The notes under the pieces were generated by a model. That model searched no databases. It was not told the origin of the DNA and worked only from the letters and a program-made list of their open reading frames with translations. Below, piece by piece: positions 36,063-44,631 of a stretch of 44,631 nucleotides of DNA. Position 1 is the first letter of the stretch; each line of letters begins with the position of its first letter. Source of the DNA: Halothiobacillus sp. (GTDB lineage Bacteria; Pseudomonadota; Gammaproteobacteria; JAAZVP01); NCBI GenBank assembly GCA_018623495.1, contig JAAZVP010000018.1, positions 1 through 44,631 of the forward strand, in the 5' to 3' direction. Both the position numbers and the translations under genes were made by a program.

Positions 36063-37145
36063 ATGAGCCTGCGAAACCGATTGCTTGGCGCCGCCCTGGT
36101 GCTGGCCCTCGCCGCACCGGCGGCCACCGCGGCCGAAGCCGACGGCGCCGGATTGCACCAGGATGCGCTCGCCTGCCTCGGCGCGGCCGATCCCGCCTGT
36201 GCCGTGAACCGGTTCCGGCAGGCGGCCCGGGCCGGCCACGCCCCGGCCATGCTGGCGCTGGCCGCACTCCACGCACGGGGGACCGACGGCCTGGACGCCG
36301 ACGCGGACGAAGCCCACTACTGGCTGCAGATGGCGGCCGAGTGGGGCAGCGCGACCGCGCGCCGGCTCCTGGGCGAAACGGAGGTCATCGCCCGCCTGCG
36401 GGCCTACCCGCTGGCCCCCGCCGGAACCACCCCGGGGGCCGACTCCGCCACGGGATCCGCGCCCGCGGCACCCCGGGCGGCCGGGGCCGATCCCGGCTTC
36501 CCAGGGACCGAGGGCAGTCATCCGGGGACCGGGGCCGACGATCCGGGCGGCGAGCGCGCGGAGGCTCCCGCCACTGCCCGGCCGGTCCCGGCTGAAGGCC
36601 GGGCGTCCGCCCCGGACCGGGACGGGCGGGTACCGGGAGCCGGCAGCGAGCCATCCGCGGACCTGGCCACGGAAGGAGAAGAGACCCGGGCCGAGGACGC
36701 GCCCGAACCGGGCCGGGACGAATCGCTCCCCGCCCCGCCGGACACCTCTGCCCGGGCACCGGGGACCAACGGCGACACGGCGGCCCCGGAGCCGGCCGGC
36801 GATGCGGGCCGGCCGGGGCCAGCAGCCGGGAGGGCATCACCGCGGGGAAGTACCGAGCCCGCGGCGCCGCGGGCCGAACCGGAGCCGCAGCCGGCCCGCC
36901 CGGCCGCCCCGCGCTACACCCTCCAGCTCGCCGGGGCATACAGGCGCGCGGGCCTGGAACGCCTGGTCGAAACCCTCGACATCGCCGACGAGGCCCGTAT
37001 CGAGACCGTTTCCCGCGGCGGCAAACCCTGGTTCCGGCTGGTCTGCGGCCGCTTCCCCGACCCCGCCGCGGCCCGTGCCCGGGCCGCGGCATTCGAGGGC
37101 CGGCTGCCCGAGCGGCCCTGGGTTCGCCCCGTCAGCGCTCGGTGA
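36063..37145 (+). CDS. Exported Sel1/TPR-like protein with C-terminal SPOR domain
   Basis: The 360-residue precursor has a signal peptide (about 1-24, ending ATAAEA). It then has a helical-repeat region (about 30-115) with AARAGHAPAMLALAALHARG and ADEAHYWLQMAAEWGSATARR, which resembles one or two Sel1 repeats. A low-complexity linker rich in Pro, Ala, Gly, Glu and Asp spans about 120-285. A C-terminal SPOR-like fold (about 288-358) contains YTLQLAGAYRRAGLERLVE and WFRLVCGRFPDPAAARAR. SPOR domains bind denuded glycan at the division septum, so a septal or cell-wall role is inferred. The start at 36063 has GGGAG seven bases upstream. Its 3' end overlaps the convergent VOC gene by 14 bases. Confidence 0.8.
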   Translation: MSLRNRLLGAALVLALAAPAATAAEADGAGLHQDALACLGAADPACAVNRFRQAARAGHAPAMLALAALHARGTDGLDADADEAHYWLQMAAEWGSATARRLLGETEVIARLRAYPLAPAGTTPGADSATGSAPAAPRAAGADPGFPGTEGSHPGTGADDPGGERAEAPATARPVPAEGRASAPDRDGRVPGAGSEPSADLATEGEETRAEDAPEPGRDESLPAPPDTSARAPGTNGDTAAPEPAGDAGRPGPAAGRASPRGSTEPAAPRAEPEPQPARPAAPRYTLQLAGAYRRAGLERLVETLDIADEARIETVSRGGKPWFRLVCGRFPDPAAARARAAAFEGRLPERPWVRPVSAR

Positions 37146-37512
37146 ACTCCACGGCGTTGCCGTCCGGGTCACGGCAGAAGAGTGCCCGGCGGCCGGAGCG
37201 GCTGCGGGTGAAGGCGATCCCCGCCCCGTCCAGGGCCCGGGCGAGGGTTTCCAGGTCCGTCACCGCCAGGGCGAAATGCCGGTCGCGCCCACCGTGGGCC
37301 GGCGCCTCGCGAGCCGCGTCCGGGTCGGGCAGCTCCAGCAGGTGGATTCGGGTGGCGCCGCCCACGCGCAACCAGGCCCCCGGGAAGCCCAGGTCGGGCC
37401 GCTCGGGGTCCACCTCCAGGCCCAGCACGTCGCGGTAGAAGCCCAGCGCCCGGCCGGTGTCGGCCACCAGCAGGCTGACATGGTCGATACCCGTGATCCC
37501 CGTCGATGGCAT
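37132..37512 (-). CDS. VOC-fold (glyoxalase/bleomycin-resistance-type) protein
   Basis: The 126-residue protein has two beta-alpha-beta-beta-beta modules of the vicinal-oxygen-chelate fold: [20 protein letters not shown] at 8-27, and [20 protein letters not shown] at about 77-95. Likely metal ligands are His11, Glu60 or His57, His79 and Glu122 in [11 protein letters not shown]. The small size resembles glyoxalase I-like enzymes of the YaeR type, but no substrate can be given. It is the only minus-strand gene between map and the glycosyltransferase. It diverges from dapC and overlaps the preceding convergent gene by 14 bases. Confidence 0.85.
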   Translation of the reverse strand: MPSTGITGIDHVSLLVADTGRALGFYRDVLGLEVDPERPDLGFPGAWLRVGGATRIHLLELPDPDAAREAPAHGGRDRHFALAVTDLETLARALDGAGIAFTRSRSGRRALFCRDPDGNAVEFTER

Positions 37513-37545
37513 GGGTTCACCCCCCGGTTCCCTGGTCAAATCGGG

Positions 37546-37551
37546 TATACT
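37546..37551 (+). promoter_or_regulatory. Candidate -10 box for dapC
   Basis: TATACT (5 of 6 to consensus) sits 34 bases before the dapC ATG in the 72-base divergent spacer with the VOC gene. The -35 region is C- and G-rich, with no good match. Confidence 0.4.
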
Positions 37552-37584
37552 ACGCGATTTGGCAAATCGGCAGCCCGACCCAGC

Positions 37585-38781
37585 ATGAACCCGGATCTCG
37601 CCCGGCTCCAACCCTATCCCTTCGAGAAGCTCCGCGAGCTCAAGGCGGACGCCCACCCGCCGGCCGACAGGGCCCACATCGCCCTGTCCATCGGCGAGCC
37701 CAAGCACCGGCCGCCGGGGTTCGTGGGCGAGGCGATCAGCAACCACATGCACGGGCTGGCGAACTACCCCCGGACCCAGGGCAGCGACGCCCTGCGCGAG
37801 GCCATCACCGCCTGGCTGACGCGCCGCTACGGCCTGGCCGAAGGGAGGCTGGACCCGGACCGCCACTGCCTGCCCGTGGCCGGCACCCGCGAGGCACTGT
37901 TCGCCTTCGCCCAGGCGGTGGTGGAGCGCTCGCCGGATGCCCTGGTGGCCATGCCCAACCCGTTCTACCAGATCTACGAGGGTGCCGCACTGCTCGCCGG
38001 GGCGACGCCGCGGTTTCTCGACCTGCGCGCCGACAACGGCTTCCTGCCCGACTTCGAGGGGGTCACCGACGACGAGTGGCGACGCATCCAGCTCGTCTAT
38101 GTCACCAACCCGGGCAATCCCACCGGCGCGGTGATGGACCGCGGCGCACTCGAGGTGCTGATCGAGCGGGCCCAGCGCCACGATTTCGTCATCGCCGCCG
38201 ACGAGTGCTACTCCGAGATCTACCGGGACGAGGCCGAGCCACCCACCGGCCTGCTGCAGGCCGCGGCCGGGATGGGGCTGGACGACTTCCGCAACTGCGT
38301 GGTCTTTCACAGCCTGTCCAAGCGCTCCAACCTCCCGGGCCTGCGCTCGGGCTTCGTCGCCGGCGACGCCGACGTGCTCGCCCGCTTTCGCCTGTATCGC
38401 ACCTACCACGGCTGCACCCTGCCCCCGCCGCTGCAGGCGGGCAGCACCGTGGCCTGGCAGGACGAGGGCCACGTGCGGGCGAACCGCGACCGCTACCGGG
38501 AGAAGTTCGACGCCGTGCTCGACATCCTCGACGGCGTGCTCGAGGTGGAGCGGCCCGACGCCGGCTTCTATCTCTGGCCCCGGGTGCCGGGCAGCGATAC
38601 CGAATTCGCCCGCCGGCTGTTCGCCGAGCAGAACGTCACCGTGCTGCCCGGGCGGTACCTGGGCCGCGACGGCGGGACCGGCAACCCGGGCACCGGCCGG
38701 GTGCGCATGGCCCTGGTGGCCGAACTCGAGGAATGCGTGGAGGCCGCCGGGCGCATCCGCGAAATGATCCGGGCCGGCTGA
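37585..38781 (+). CDS. dapC: Succinyldiaminopimelate transaminase
   Basis: DapC converts N-succinyl-2-amino-6-ketopimelate to succinyl-diaminopimelate with glutamate. The 398-residue fold-type I PLP enzyme begins [20 protein letters not shown], a start typical of this subfamily. It has [33 protein letters not shown] and the PLP lysine Lys246 in [14 protein letters not shown]. dapD and dapE follow, which secures the assignment over other class I aminotransferases. Confidence 0.95.
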   Translation: MNPDLARLQPYPFEKLRELKADAHPPADRAHIALSIGEPKHRPPGFVGEAISNHMHGLANYPRTQGSDALREAITAWLTRRYGLAEGRLDPDRHCLPVAGTREALFAFAQAVVERSPDALVAMPNPFYQIYEGAALLAGATPRFLDLRADNGFLPDFEGVTDDEWRRIQLVYVTNPGNPTGAVMDRGALEVLIERAQRHDFVIAADECYSEIYRDEAEPPTGLLQAAAGMGLDDFRNCVVFHSLSKRSNLPGLRSGFVAGDADVLARFRLYRTYHGCTLPPPLQAGSTVAWQDEGHVRANRDRYREKFDAVLDILDGVLEVERPDAGFYLWPRVPGSDTEFARRLFAEQNVTVLPGRYLGRDGGTGNPGTGRVRMALVAELEECVEAAGRIREMIRAG

Positions 38782-38837
38782 GCCCTGCGCTCCCGGCCGT
38801 ATTGCATCGACCAACCAGCCTTTTCCGAGGAGTCAAC

Positions 38838-39662
38838 ATGAGCGACATCCAGAGCACCATCGAGGCGGCCTTCGAGCGCCGCGCCGAGATCAACCCGCGC
38901 AACGTCGAGCCGCAGGTCAAGGAGGCCGTCCTCGAGGCCATCGCCCGGATCGATTCCGGCGAGGCACGCGTGGCGGAACAGCGGGGCACCGGCGACTGGG
39001 TGGTCAACGAGTGGCTGAAGAAGGCCGTGCTGCTCTCCTTCCGCATCCAGGACAACGACCTGGTCAAGGGTGGCCACACCAACTACTTCGACAAGGTGCC
39101 CTCCAAGTTCGCCGACATGTCCTCCCGCGAGTTCCGCGAGGCGGGCGTGCGCGTCGTGCCCCCGGCCACCGCGCGGCGCGGCTCCTTCGTCGCCTCCGGC
39201 GTGGTGATGATGCCCTCCTACGTCAACATCGGCGCCTACGTCGACTCCGGCACCATGGTCGACACCTGGGCCACCGTGGGTTCCTGCGCCCAGATCGGCA
39301 AGAACGTCCACCTCTCCGGCGGCGTGGGCATCGGCGGCGTGCTCGAGCCCCTGCAGGCCGCGCCCACCATCATCGAGGACAACTGCTTCATCGGCGCCCG
39401 TTCCGAGATCGTCGAGGGCGTGATCGTCGAGGAAGGCGCGGTGATCTCCATGGGTGTCTACATCGGCCAGAGCACCCGCATCTATGACCGCGAGACCGGC
39501 GAGATCCTGCGCGGCCGCGTGCCCGCCGGTGCGGTGGTCGTACCCGGCACCCTGCCCTCCAGCGACGGCAGCTACAGCCTCTATGCCGCCATCATCGTCA
39601 AGAAGGTCGACGAGCAGACCCGCTCCAAGGTGGGCATCAACGAGCTGCTGCGCGACGTGTGA
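38838..39662 (+). CDS. dapD: 2,3,4,5-tetrahydropyridine-2,6-dicarboxylate N-succinyltransferase
   Basis: DapD succinylates tetrahydrodipicolinate in the lysine and diaminopimelate pathway. The 274-residue product equals E. coli DapD in length. It has an N-terminal helical part ([20 protein letters not shown]) and a left-handed beta-helix of hexapeptide repeats containing [20 protein letters not shown] and [13 protein letters not shown]. The C-terminal tail has [11 protein letters not shown] strong GAGGAG ribosome site precedes the ATG. The hairpin after the gene separates it from yffB-dapE. Confidence 0.98.
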   Translation: MSDIQSTIEAAFERRAEINPRNVEPQVKEAVLEAIARIDSGEARVAEQRGTGDWVVNEWLKKAVLLSFRIQDNDLVKGGHTNYFDKVPSKFADMSSREFREAGVRVVPPATARRGSFVASGVVMMPSYVNIGAYVDSGTMVDTWATVGSCAQIGKNVHLSGGVGIGGVLEPLQAAPTIIEDNCFIGARSEIVEGVIVEEGAVISMGVYIGQSTRIYDRETGEILRGRVPAGAVVVPGTLPSSDGSYSLYAAIIVKKVDEQTRSKVGINELLRDV

Positions 39663-39690
39663 CCGCGCCGCGGCGCACGATTCACCCGAT

Positions 39691-39713
39691 CGGGGACGCC
39701 GCGGGCGTCCCCG
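39691..39713 (+). terminator. Hairpin between dapD and yffB
   Basis: A 10-bp perfect stem, CGGGGACGCC (39691-39700) and GGCGTCCCCG (39704-39713), with a GCG loop, lies 29 bases after dapD. It is followed by TGTGCC rather than a T-run, so it is a weak intrinsic terminator or an RNA processing/stability element. Confidence 0.5.
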
Positions 39714-39732
39714 TGTGCCTGGAGAAGCCGAA

Positions 39733-41233
<1,501 letters not shown>

Positions 41234-41260
41234 TCGCGCCGTGCGGCGGGGAGGCCGCCG

Positions 41261-42094
41261 ATGACGGCGCTGATCGCGGCCCTCGCCGAGGCCTTCCGCG
41301 GCGCCTCGCCGGTACTCCAGGCGCTGGTGGCCACCCTGTTCACCTGGGGAATGACCGCGGCCGGTGCCCTGCCCGTCTTTTTCACCGACCGCGAGAACCG
41401 GCGCCTGCTCGACATCCTGCTGGGCTTCACCGGCGGGGTGATGATCGCGGCCAGCTACTGGTCGCTGCTGGCCCCCGCCATCGAGATGGCCGAGGACGGA
41501 CCGCTGCCGGCCTGGTTCCCGGCGGTGGTCGGCTTCGTCACCGGGGCGATCTTTCTGCGCCTGGCCGACATGCTCCTGCCCCACCTGCACCTCAACGCCC
41601 CGGTCGAGGAGGCCGAGGGCGTCAAGACCACCTGGGAGCGCACCACCCTGCTGGTGCTCGCCATCACCCTGCACAACATCCCCGAGGGCCTGGCCGTGGG
41701 AGTGGCCTTCGGCGCCCTCGCCTTCGGCCTGGACTCCGCCAGCCTGGGCGGGGCCATCGCCCTGGCCCTGGGCATCGGGATCCAGAACTTTCCCGAGGGG
41801 ATGGCCGTCGCCATGCCCCTGCGCCGCGAGGGCGTGAGCCGCTTCAAGAGCTTCTGGTACGGCCAGCTCTCCGGCGTGGTCGAACCGATCGCCGGGGTGA
41901 TGGGGGCCGCGGCGGTGCTCTTCTGGGAGCCGTTCCTGCCCTATGCCCTGGCCTTCGCCGCCGGCGCGATGATCTTCGTGGTGGTCGAGGAGGTGATCCC
42001 CGAGGCCCAGCGCAGCGGCAACGCCGACGCCGCCACCATGGGCGTGGTGGCCGGCTTCGTGGTGATGATGACCCTCGACGTCGCCCTGGGTTAG
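41261..42094 (+). CDS. ZIP-family divalent metal transporter
   Basis: The 277-residue membrane protein has about eight hydrophobic segments. It carries the ZIP binuclear metal motifs [12 protein letters not shown] (about 136-147) in TM4 and [12 protein letters not shown] (about 174-185) in TM5, with EPIAGVMGA after them. It most resembles the GufA/ZupT group, which imports zinc and other divalent cations. A His-containing loop (LPHLHLN) precedes TM4. It starts 27 bases after dapE, whose product needs zinc; a functional tie is only suggestive. Transport direction and metal cannot be read from the sequence. Confidence 0.9.
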   Translation: MTALIAALAEAFRGASPVLQALVATLFTWGMTAAGALPVFFTDRENRRLLDILLGFTGGVMIAASYWSLLAPAIEMAEDGPLPAWFPAVVGFVTGAIFLRLADMLLPHLHLNAPVEEAEGVKTTWERTTLLVLAITLHNIPEGLAVGVAFGALAFGLDSASLGGAIALALGIGIQNFPEGMAVAMPLRREGVSRFKSFWYGQLSGVVEPIAGVMGAAAVLFWEPFLPYALAFAAGAMIFVVVEEVIPEAQRSGNADAATMGVVAGFVVMMTLDVALG

Positions 42095-42173
42095 CCGGGA
42101 TCTCAACCGACCCGTCATCCGCCGGTCATCAATCGTTCAAGCAACCCGCCGAGAATGGTGCCGGAGCCAACAG

Positions 42174-42192
42174 GGGTCACCGGTCGTGACCC
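42174..42192. promoter_or_regulatory. Perfect 7-bp palindrome before the LpxH-like gene
   Basis: GGGTCAC (42174-42180) and GTGACCC (42186-42192), separated by CGGTC, lie 12 bases before the start codon and next to the ribosome site. It could be an operator or a leader hairpin that hinders translation. No T-run follows, so it is not an obvious terminator for the ZIP gene. Confidence 0.35.
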
Positions 42193-42204
42193 GGAGCGCC
42201 GGGG

Positions 42205-43032
42205 ATGAGCAAGTACAACAGTGTCTGGGTTTCCGACGTCCACCTGGGGCTGCGCGACTCCCAGGCCGACTGCCTCAACGACTTCCTCCAGCGGGTGGAA
42301 TGCCGCAACCTCTACATCGTCGGTGACCTGATCGACTTCTGGCAGGCACGGCGCGGCTGGTCCTGGACCATCGCCCACAGCCGGTTGATGCAGACGGTGC
42401 TCGCCCGGGCCATGGAAGGCACCCGGGTGGTCTACATCCCCGGCAACCACGACGAGATCGCCCGCGATTTCCAGGGGCTGGATTTCGGCGGCATCCGCAT
42501 CGAGCGCGAATGCATCCACGAGTCGCCGGACGGCCGGCGTTTCCTGGTCCTCCACGGCGACGAGTTCGACGGCGCCGTGCAGTGCCGCGTGCCGTCCTGG
42601 CTGGGCGACTTCGCCTACGACGTGCTGCTCGCGGCCAACCGCTGGGTCAACCACGCCCGCCGCCGCATGGGCTTCGGCTACTGGTCGCTGGCCAACTTCC
42701 TCAAGACCCGCATCCGCGAGGCCGCCACCCACATCGAGCGCTTCGAGAATGCCGCCGTGCACGAGGCCCGTTCCCGCGACCTCGACGGCATCATCTGCGG
42801 CCACATCCACAAAGCCGAGATCTGCGAGATCGACGGCACCCTCTACTGCAACGACGGGGACTGGGTGGAATCGGGCACGGCCCTGGTGGAGCACACCGAT
42901 GGTCGGCTGGAGCTCATCGAGGCCCTCGACGAGCAGCGCGTCCTGTTGCGCGAGGGCCGTCGCCGGGTCACCGGCCAGCCCGCCGGCGGCCTGGAGCCCG
43001 CGCCGCAGCACTCCCGCGACACCCTCGGCTGA
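42205..43032 (+). CDS. LpxH-like calcineurin-family phosphoesterase
   Basis: The 275-residue protein has all metallophosphoesterase motifs in order: SDVHLG (10-15), GDLIDFW (40-46), PGNHDE (about 79-84), LHGDEFD and CGHIHKAEI. The overall arrangement matches the UDP-2,3-diacylglucosamine diphosphatase (LpxH) family, but the protein is longer than E. coli LpxH (240). It has an inserted helix around residues 140-165 (NRWVNHARRRMGFGYWSL) and a disordered tail. Such LpxH-like paralogues often neighbour a glycosyltransferase, as here. It may be the true LpxH or a paralogue with another substrate; the genome must decide. I leave the symbol blank. Confidence 0.85.
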   Translation: MSKYNSVWVSDVHLGLRDSQADCLNDFLQRVECRNLYIVGDLIDFWQARRGWSWTIAHSRLMQTVLARAMEGTRVVYIPGNHDEIARDFQGLDFGGIRIERECIHESPDGRRFLVLHGDEFDGAVQCRVPSWLGDFAYDVLLAANRWVNHARRRMGFGYWSLANFLKTRIREAATHIERFENAAVHEARSRDLDGIICGHIHKAEICEIDGTLYCNDGDWVESGTALVEHTDGRLELIEALDEQRVLLREGRRRVTGQPAGGLEPAPQHSRDTLG

Positions 43033-43064
43033 CCGCCATCCCCGCCCGGGCGGAACGCGGCCCT

Positions 43065-44234
43065 TCAGTCGCTTTCCGCCCCGCCCTCGACCACCTCGCC
43101 GTAAAAGCCCGCCAGGCGCTCGGCCATCGCCCCGGCCGACCAGCGCTCCGCGTCGCCGCGGGCCCCCGCCCGCAGCCGCTCCATCCGCACGGGGTCGCCC
43201 AGTACCGCCACCACCGTTTCGGCGAAGCCGGCCACCGCGTCCGGGGCCAGTACCGCCCCCTCGGCGTCCCCCACCACCTCGCGGGTGCCCATCACCCCGG
43301 TGGAGACCACCGGCAGGCCACTGGCCAGCGCCTCCAGCAGCACCAGGCCCTGGGTCTCGGTGCGCGAGGCGAAGACGAACAGGTCGCCGGCCCGGTAGCA
43401 GGACTGCAGCCCGCCGTCGCGGTCCAGGTAGCCCACGAAGCGCACGTTGTCCACCAGCCCCAGGGCCTCGACATCGCGCCGCAAGGCGGGTTCCGCCGGC
43501 CCCTTCCCGGCAATCAGCAACAGCACGTCGGGGAAGGTTTCGCGCACCCGGGCGAGGACGTTGAGCAGAAAGCCGACGTTCTTCTCGAAGGCCAGCCGGC
43601 CGACGAAGACCAGGGTCGGCCGTTCGGCCGGGATCCCGTGGCGTTGGCGAAAGGCCGGGCCGTCGCCCGACTCGAACTGCCCGCGCTCCAGCCCGGTGGG
43701 GATGATGCGCGCGGTGGTGCCGATGCCGTAGCCGCGCAGCACGTCCAGCATGGCCCGCGAGGGCACCACCAGCCCGTCCACCGCGTTGCACTGGCGCCGC
43801 GAGAAGCCCCGGGCGGCGGCCCGCAGCCAGCCCGGCGGCATCCAGCGCATGTAGTTCTTGAGGTATTCCTCGAAGAAGGTGTGATAACTCTCGACTACAG
43901 GGATGCCCAGCCGGCGCGCGACCCGCACGCCCCGGTAGTGGGCGATGAAGGGGGTCTGCACGTGGACCACGTCGAATGCCTGCCCGGCGGTCAGGCGGTC
44001 GAGCGTCCGGTCGAGGTCCGCGCCCCGCATCAACCGGTCCTCCGGCGACATCACCACCCGGCGGGCCGGCACCCGGTGGATGCCCGGCTCGTCGTCGGGC
44101 TCGCCCCCGTAGGCCGGGCAGACCAGGGTGACCGAGTGCCCCTGGGCCTCGAGCGCCTGGCGAAAGAGCCCGATGGAAGTGGAGACCCCGTTGACCCGGG
44201 GAAAATAGGTGTCCGAGAGCATCAGGACGCGCAT
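43065..44234 (-). CDS. GT4-family glycosyltransferase
   Basis: The 389-residue GT-B enzyme starts MRVLMLSDTYFPRVNGVSTS (ATG at 44234; a GTG six bases upstream is an alternative). It has an N-terminal acceptor domain with VVHVQTPFIAHYRGV and SYHTFFEEYLKNY. The C-terminal nucleotide-sugar domain has LVFVGRLAFEKNVGFLL and the EX7E segment in SRTETQGLVLLEALASGLPVV. The PRVNGVSTS and HTFFEEY pattern resembles diacylglycerol or phosphatidylinositol alpha-glycosyltransferases of family GT4. It is convergent with the LpxH-like gene across 32 bases holding the palindrome CCGCCCGGGCGG. The substrate is unknown; a membrane glycolipid role is inferred. Confidence 0.88.
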   Translation of the reverse strand: MRVLMLSDTYFPRVNGVSTSIGLFRQALEAQGHSVTLVCPAYGGEPDDEPGIHRVPARRVVMSPEDRLMRGADLDRTLDRLTAGQAFDVVHVQTPFIAHYRGVRVARRLGIPVVESYHTFFEEYLKNYMRWMPPGWLRAAARGFSRRQCNAVDGLVVPSRAMLDVLRGYGIGTTARIIPTGLERGQFESGDGPAFRQRHGIPAERPTLVFVGRLAFEKNVGFLLNVLARVRETFPDVLLLIAGKGPAEPALRRDVEALGLVDNVRFVGYLDRDGGLQSCYRAGDLFVFASRTETQGLVLLEALASGLPVVSTGVMGTREVVGDAEGAVLAPDAVAGFAETVVAVLGDPVRMERLRAGARGDAERWSAGAMAERLAGFYGEVVEGGAESD

Positions 44235-44347
44235 GGGCACGTCCCGCTCGACTGGAAATGGGTGGCAGGCATCGGGCGCTCGGCAGTGTGGGCCGCAAGA
44301 GGCCCGATTCTATCGAATTCCCCTCTCGCTGCCATGCCCGGGTGACC

Positions 44348-44364
44348 CCCGGGACGTTCCCGGG
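44348..44364. promoter_or_regulatory. Palindrome in the divergent spacer before the last ORF
   Basis: CCCGGGA (44348-44354) and TCCCGGG (44358-44364) form a perfect 7-bp inverted repeat around CGT, in the 210-base spacer between the glycosyltransferase and the last ORF. It could be an operator. A weak -10-like TAGAAC follows at 44391-44396. The rest of the spacer shows nothing I can name. Confidence 0.3.
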
Positions 44365-44444
44365 TTCGCCGAATCGTCACAAAACCCTGCTAGAACCATC
44401 CGGGTAACGCCATTGTCGACGGCTCGAGGAGCGGAGGAAATCCC

Positions 44445-44631
44445 ATGGCCAAGCGACTGTCCCTCAAGGGGCTCAACGAAGAGATCGACAGCCTGCGCCG
44501 GCAGGTCCTGTCGCTGGAGAGGCAGGTCGAGCAGAAGGTCGGCTCGGCCTTCGGGTCCGCCCTTGCGCGTCTTCGAGGCGGCCCGGCAGCGCTCCCCCGG
44601 GGCGTCACCCCGGAGATGCGGCACCGGATGA
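44445..44631 (+). CDS. Uncharacterised coiled-coil protein (partial, 3' end outside window)
   Basis: A good ribosome site (GGAGGAAA, 4 bases before the ATG) starts a frame beginning MAKRLSLKGLNEEIDSLRRQ. The next 15 residues continue a heptad-like helix (VLSLERQVEQKVG), so the N-terminus is probably a short coiled coil. A Gly/Arg/Pro-containing stretch follows. After 62 codons the frame runs off the window. No signal peptide is visible. I do not recognise the family. Confidence 0.6.
   Translation, partial: MAKRLSLKGLNEEIDSLRRQVLSLERQVEQKVGSAFGSALARLRGGPAALPRGVTPEMRHRM

Overview
The window is a high-GC (visibly around 70%) gammaproteobacterial chromosome segment that is almost entirely coding. 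The gene order rpsB-tsf-pyrH-frr-uppS-cdsA-dxr-rseP-bamA-skp-fabZ-lpxA, then lpxB, then rnhB-dnaE-accA-tilS-pyrG-kdsA-eno-ftsB-ispD-ispF, is a classical gammaproteobacterial housekeeping supercluster. The neighbouring map-glnD and dapC-dapD-yffB-dapE blocks also occur together in this class. High GC, acidic tails (for example on ribosomal protein S2) and a gnnA/gnnB pair beside lpxB suggest an Ectothiorhodospiraceae- or Chromatiales-like, possibly halophilic or sulfur-oxidising bacterium. That placement is inference.

Layout. Bases 1-12866 (minus strand): a partial Cache-domain sensor, a strong intrinsic terminator, then isoprenoid (ispF, ispD), division (ftsB), glycolysis (eno), Kdo synthesis (kdsA), CTP synthesis (pyrG), tRNA modification (tilS), fatty-acid initiation (accA), replication (dnaE) and RNase HII (rnhB). 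Bases 12878-16141 (plus strand): a divergent operon with a near-consensus promoter carrying a Gfo/Idh oxidoreductase, a DegT-type aminotransferase and lpxB. I read the first two as gnnA and gnnB, which make UDP-GlcNAc3N for amide-linked lipid A. Bases 16191-29457 (minus strand): a small conserved-looking ORF, fumC, lpxA, fabZ, skp, bamA, rseP, dxr, cdsA, uppS, frr, pyrH, tsf and rpsB. The lpxD gene, normally between skp and fabZ, is absent.

Bases 29764-44631 (mostly plus strand): map, glnD (apparently starting at ATA), rluA, a secretin-N-domain periplasmic protein translationally coupled to a polytopic membrane protein, a Sel1/SPOR envelope protein, a VOC-fold protein (minus), the lysine/diaminopimelate genes dapC, dapD, yffB and dapE, a ZIP-type metal transporter, an LpxH-like phosphoesterase, a GT4 glycosyltransferase (minus) and a truncated coiled-coil ORF at the right edge.

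Most genes serve envelope building: lipid A (gnnAB, lpxA, lpxB, fabZ, kdsA, perhaps the LpxH-like enzyme), phospholipid (cdsA, accA), undecaprenyl carrier (ispD, ispF, dxr, uppS), outer-membrane protein assembly (bamA, skp, rseP) and peptidoglycan precursor (dap genes). No tRNA, rRNA, CRISPR array, insertion sequence or prophage was seen. The most interesting signals are the gnnAB-lpxB operon together with an LpxA that carries a short-chain ruler residue, the missing lpxD, the ATA start of glnD, and several hairpins in leaders and between genes.
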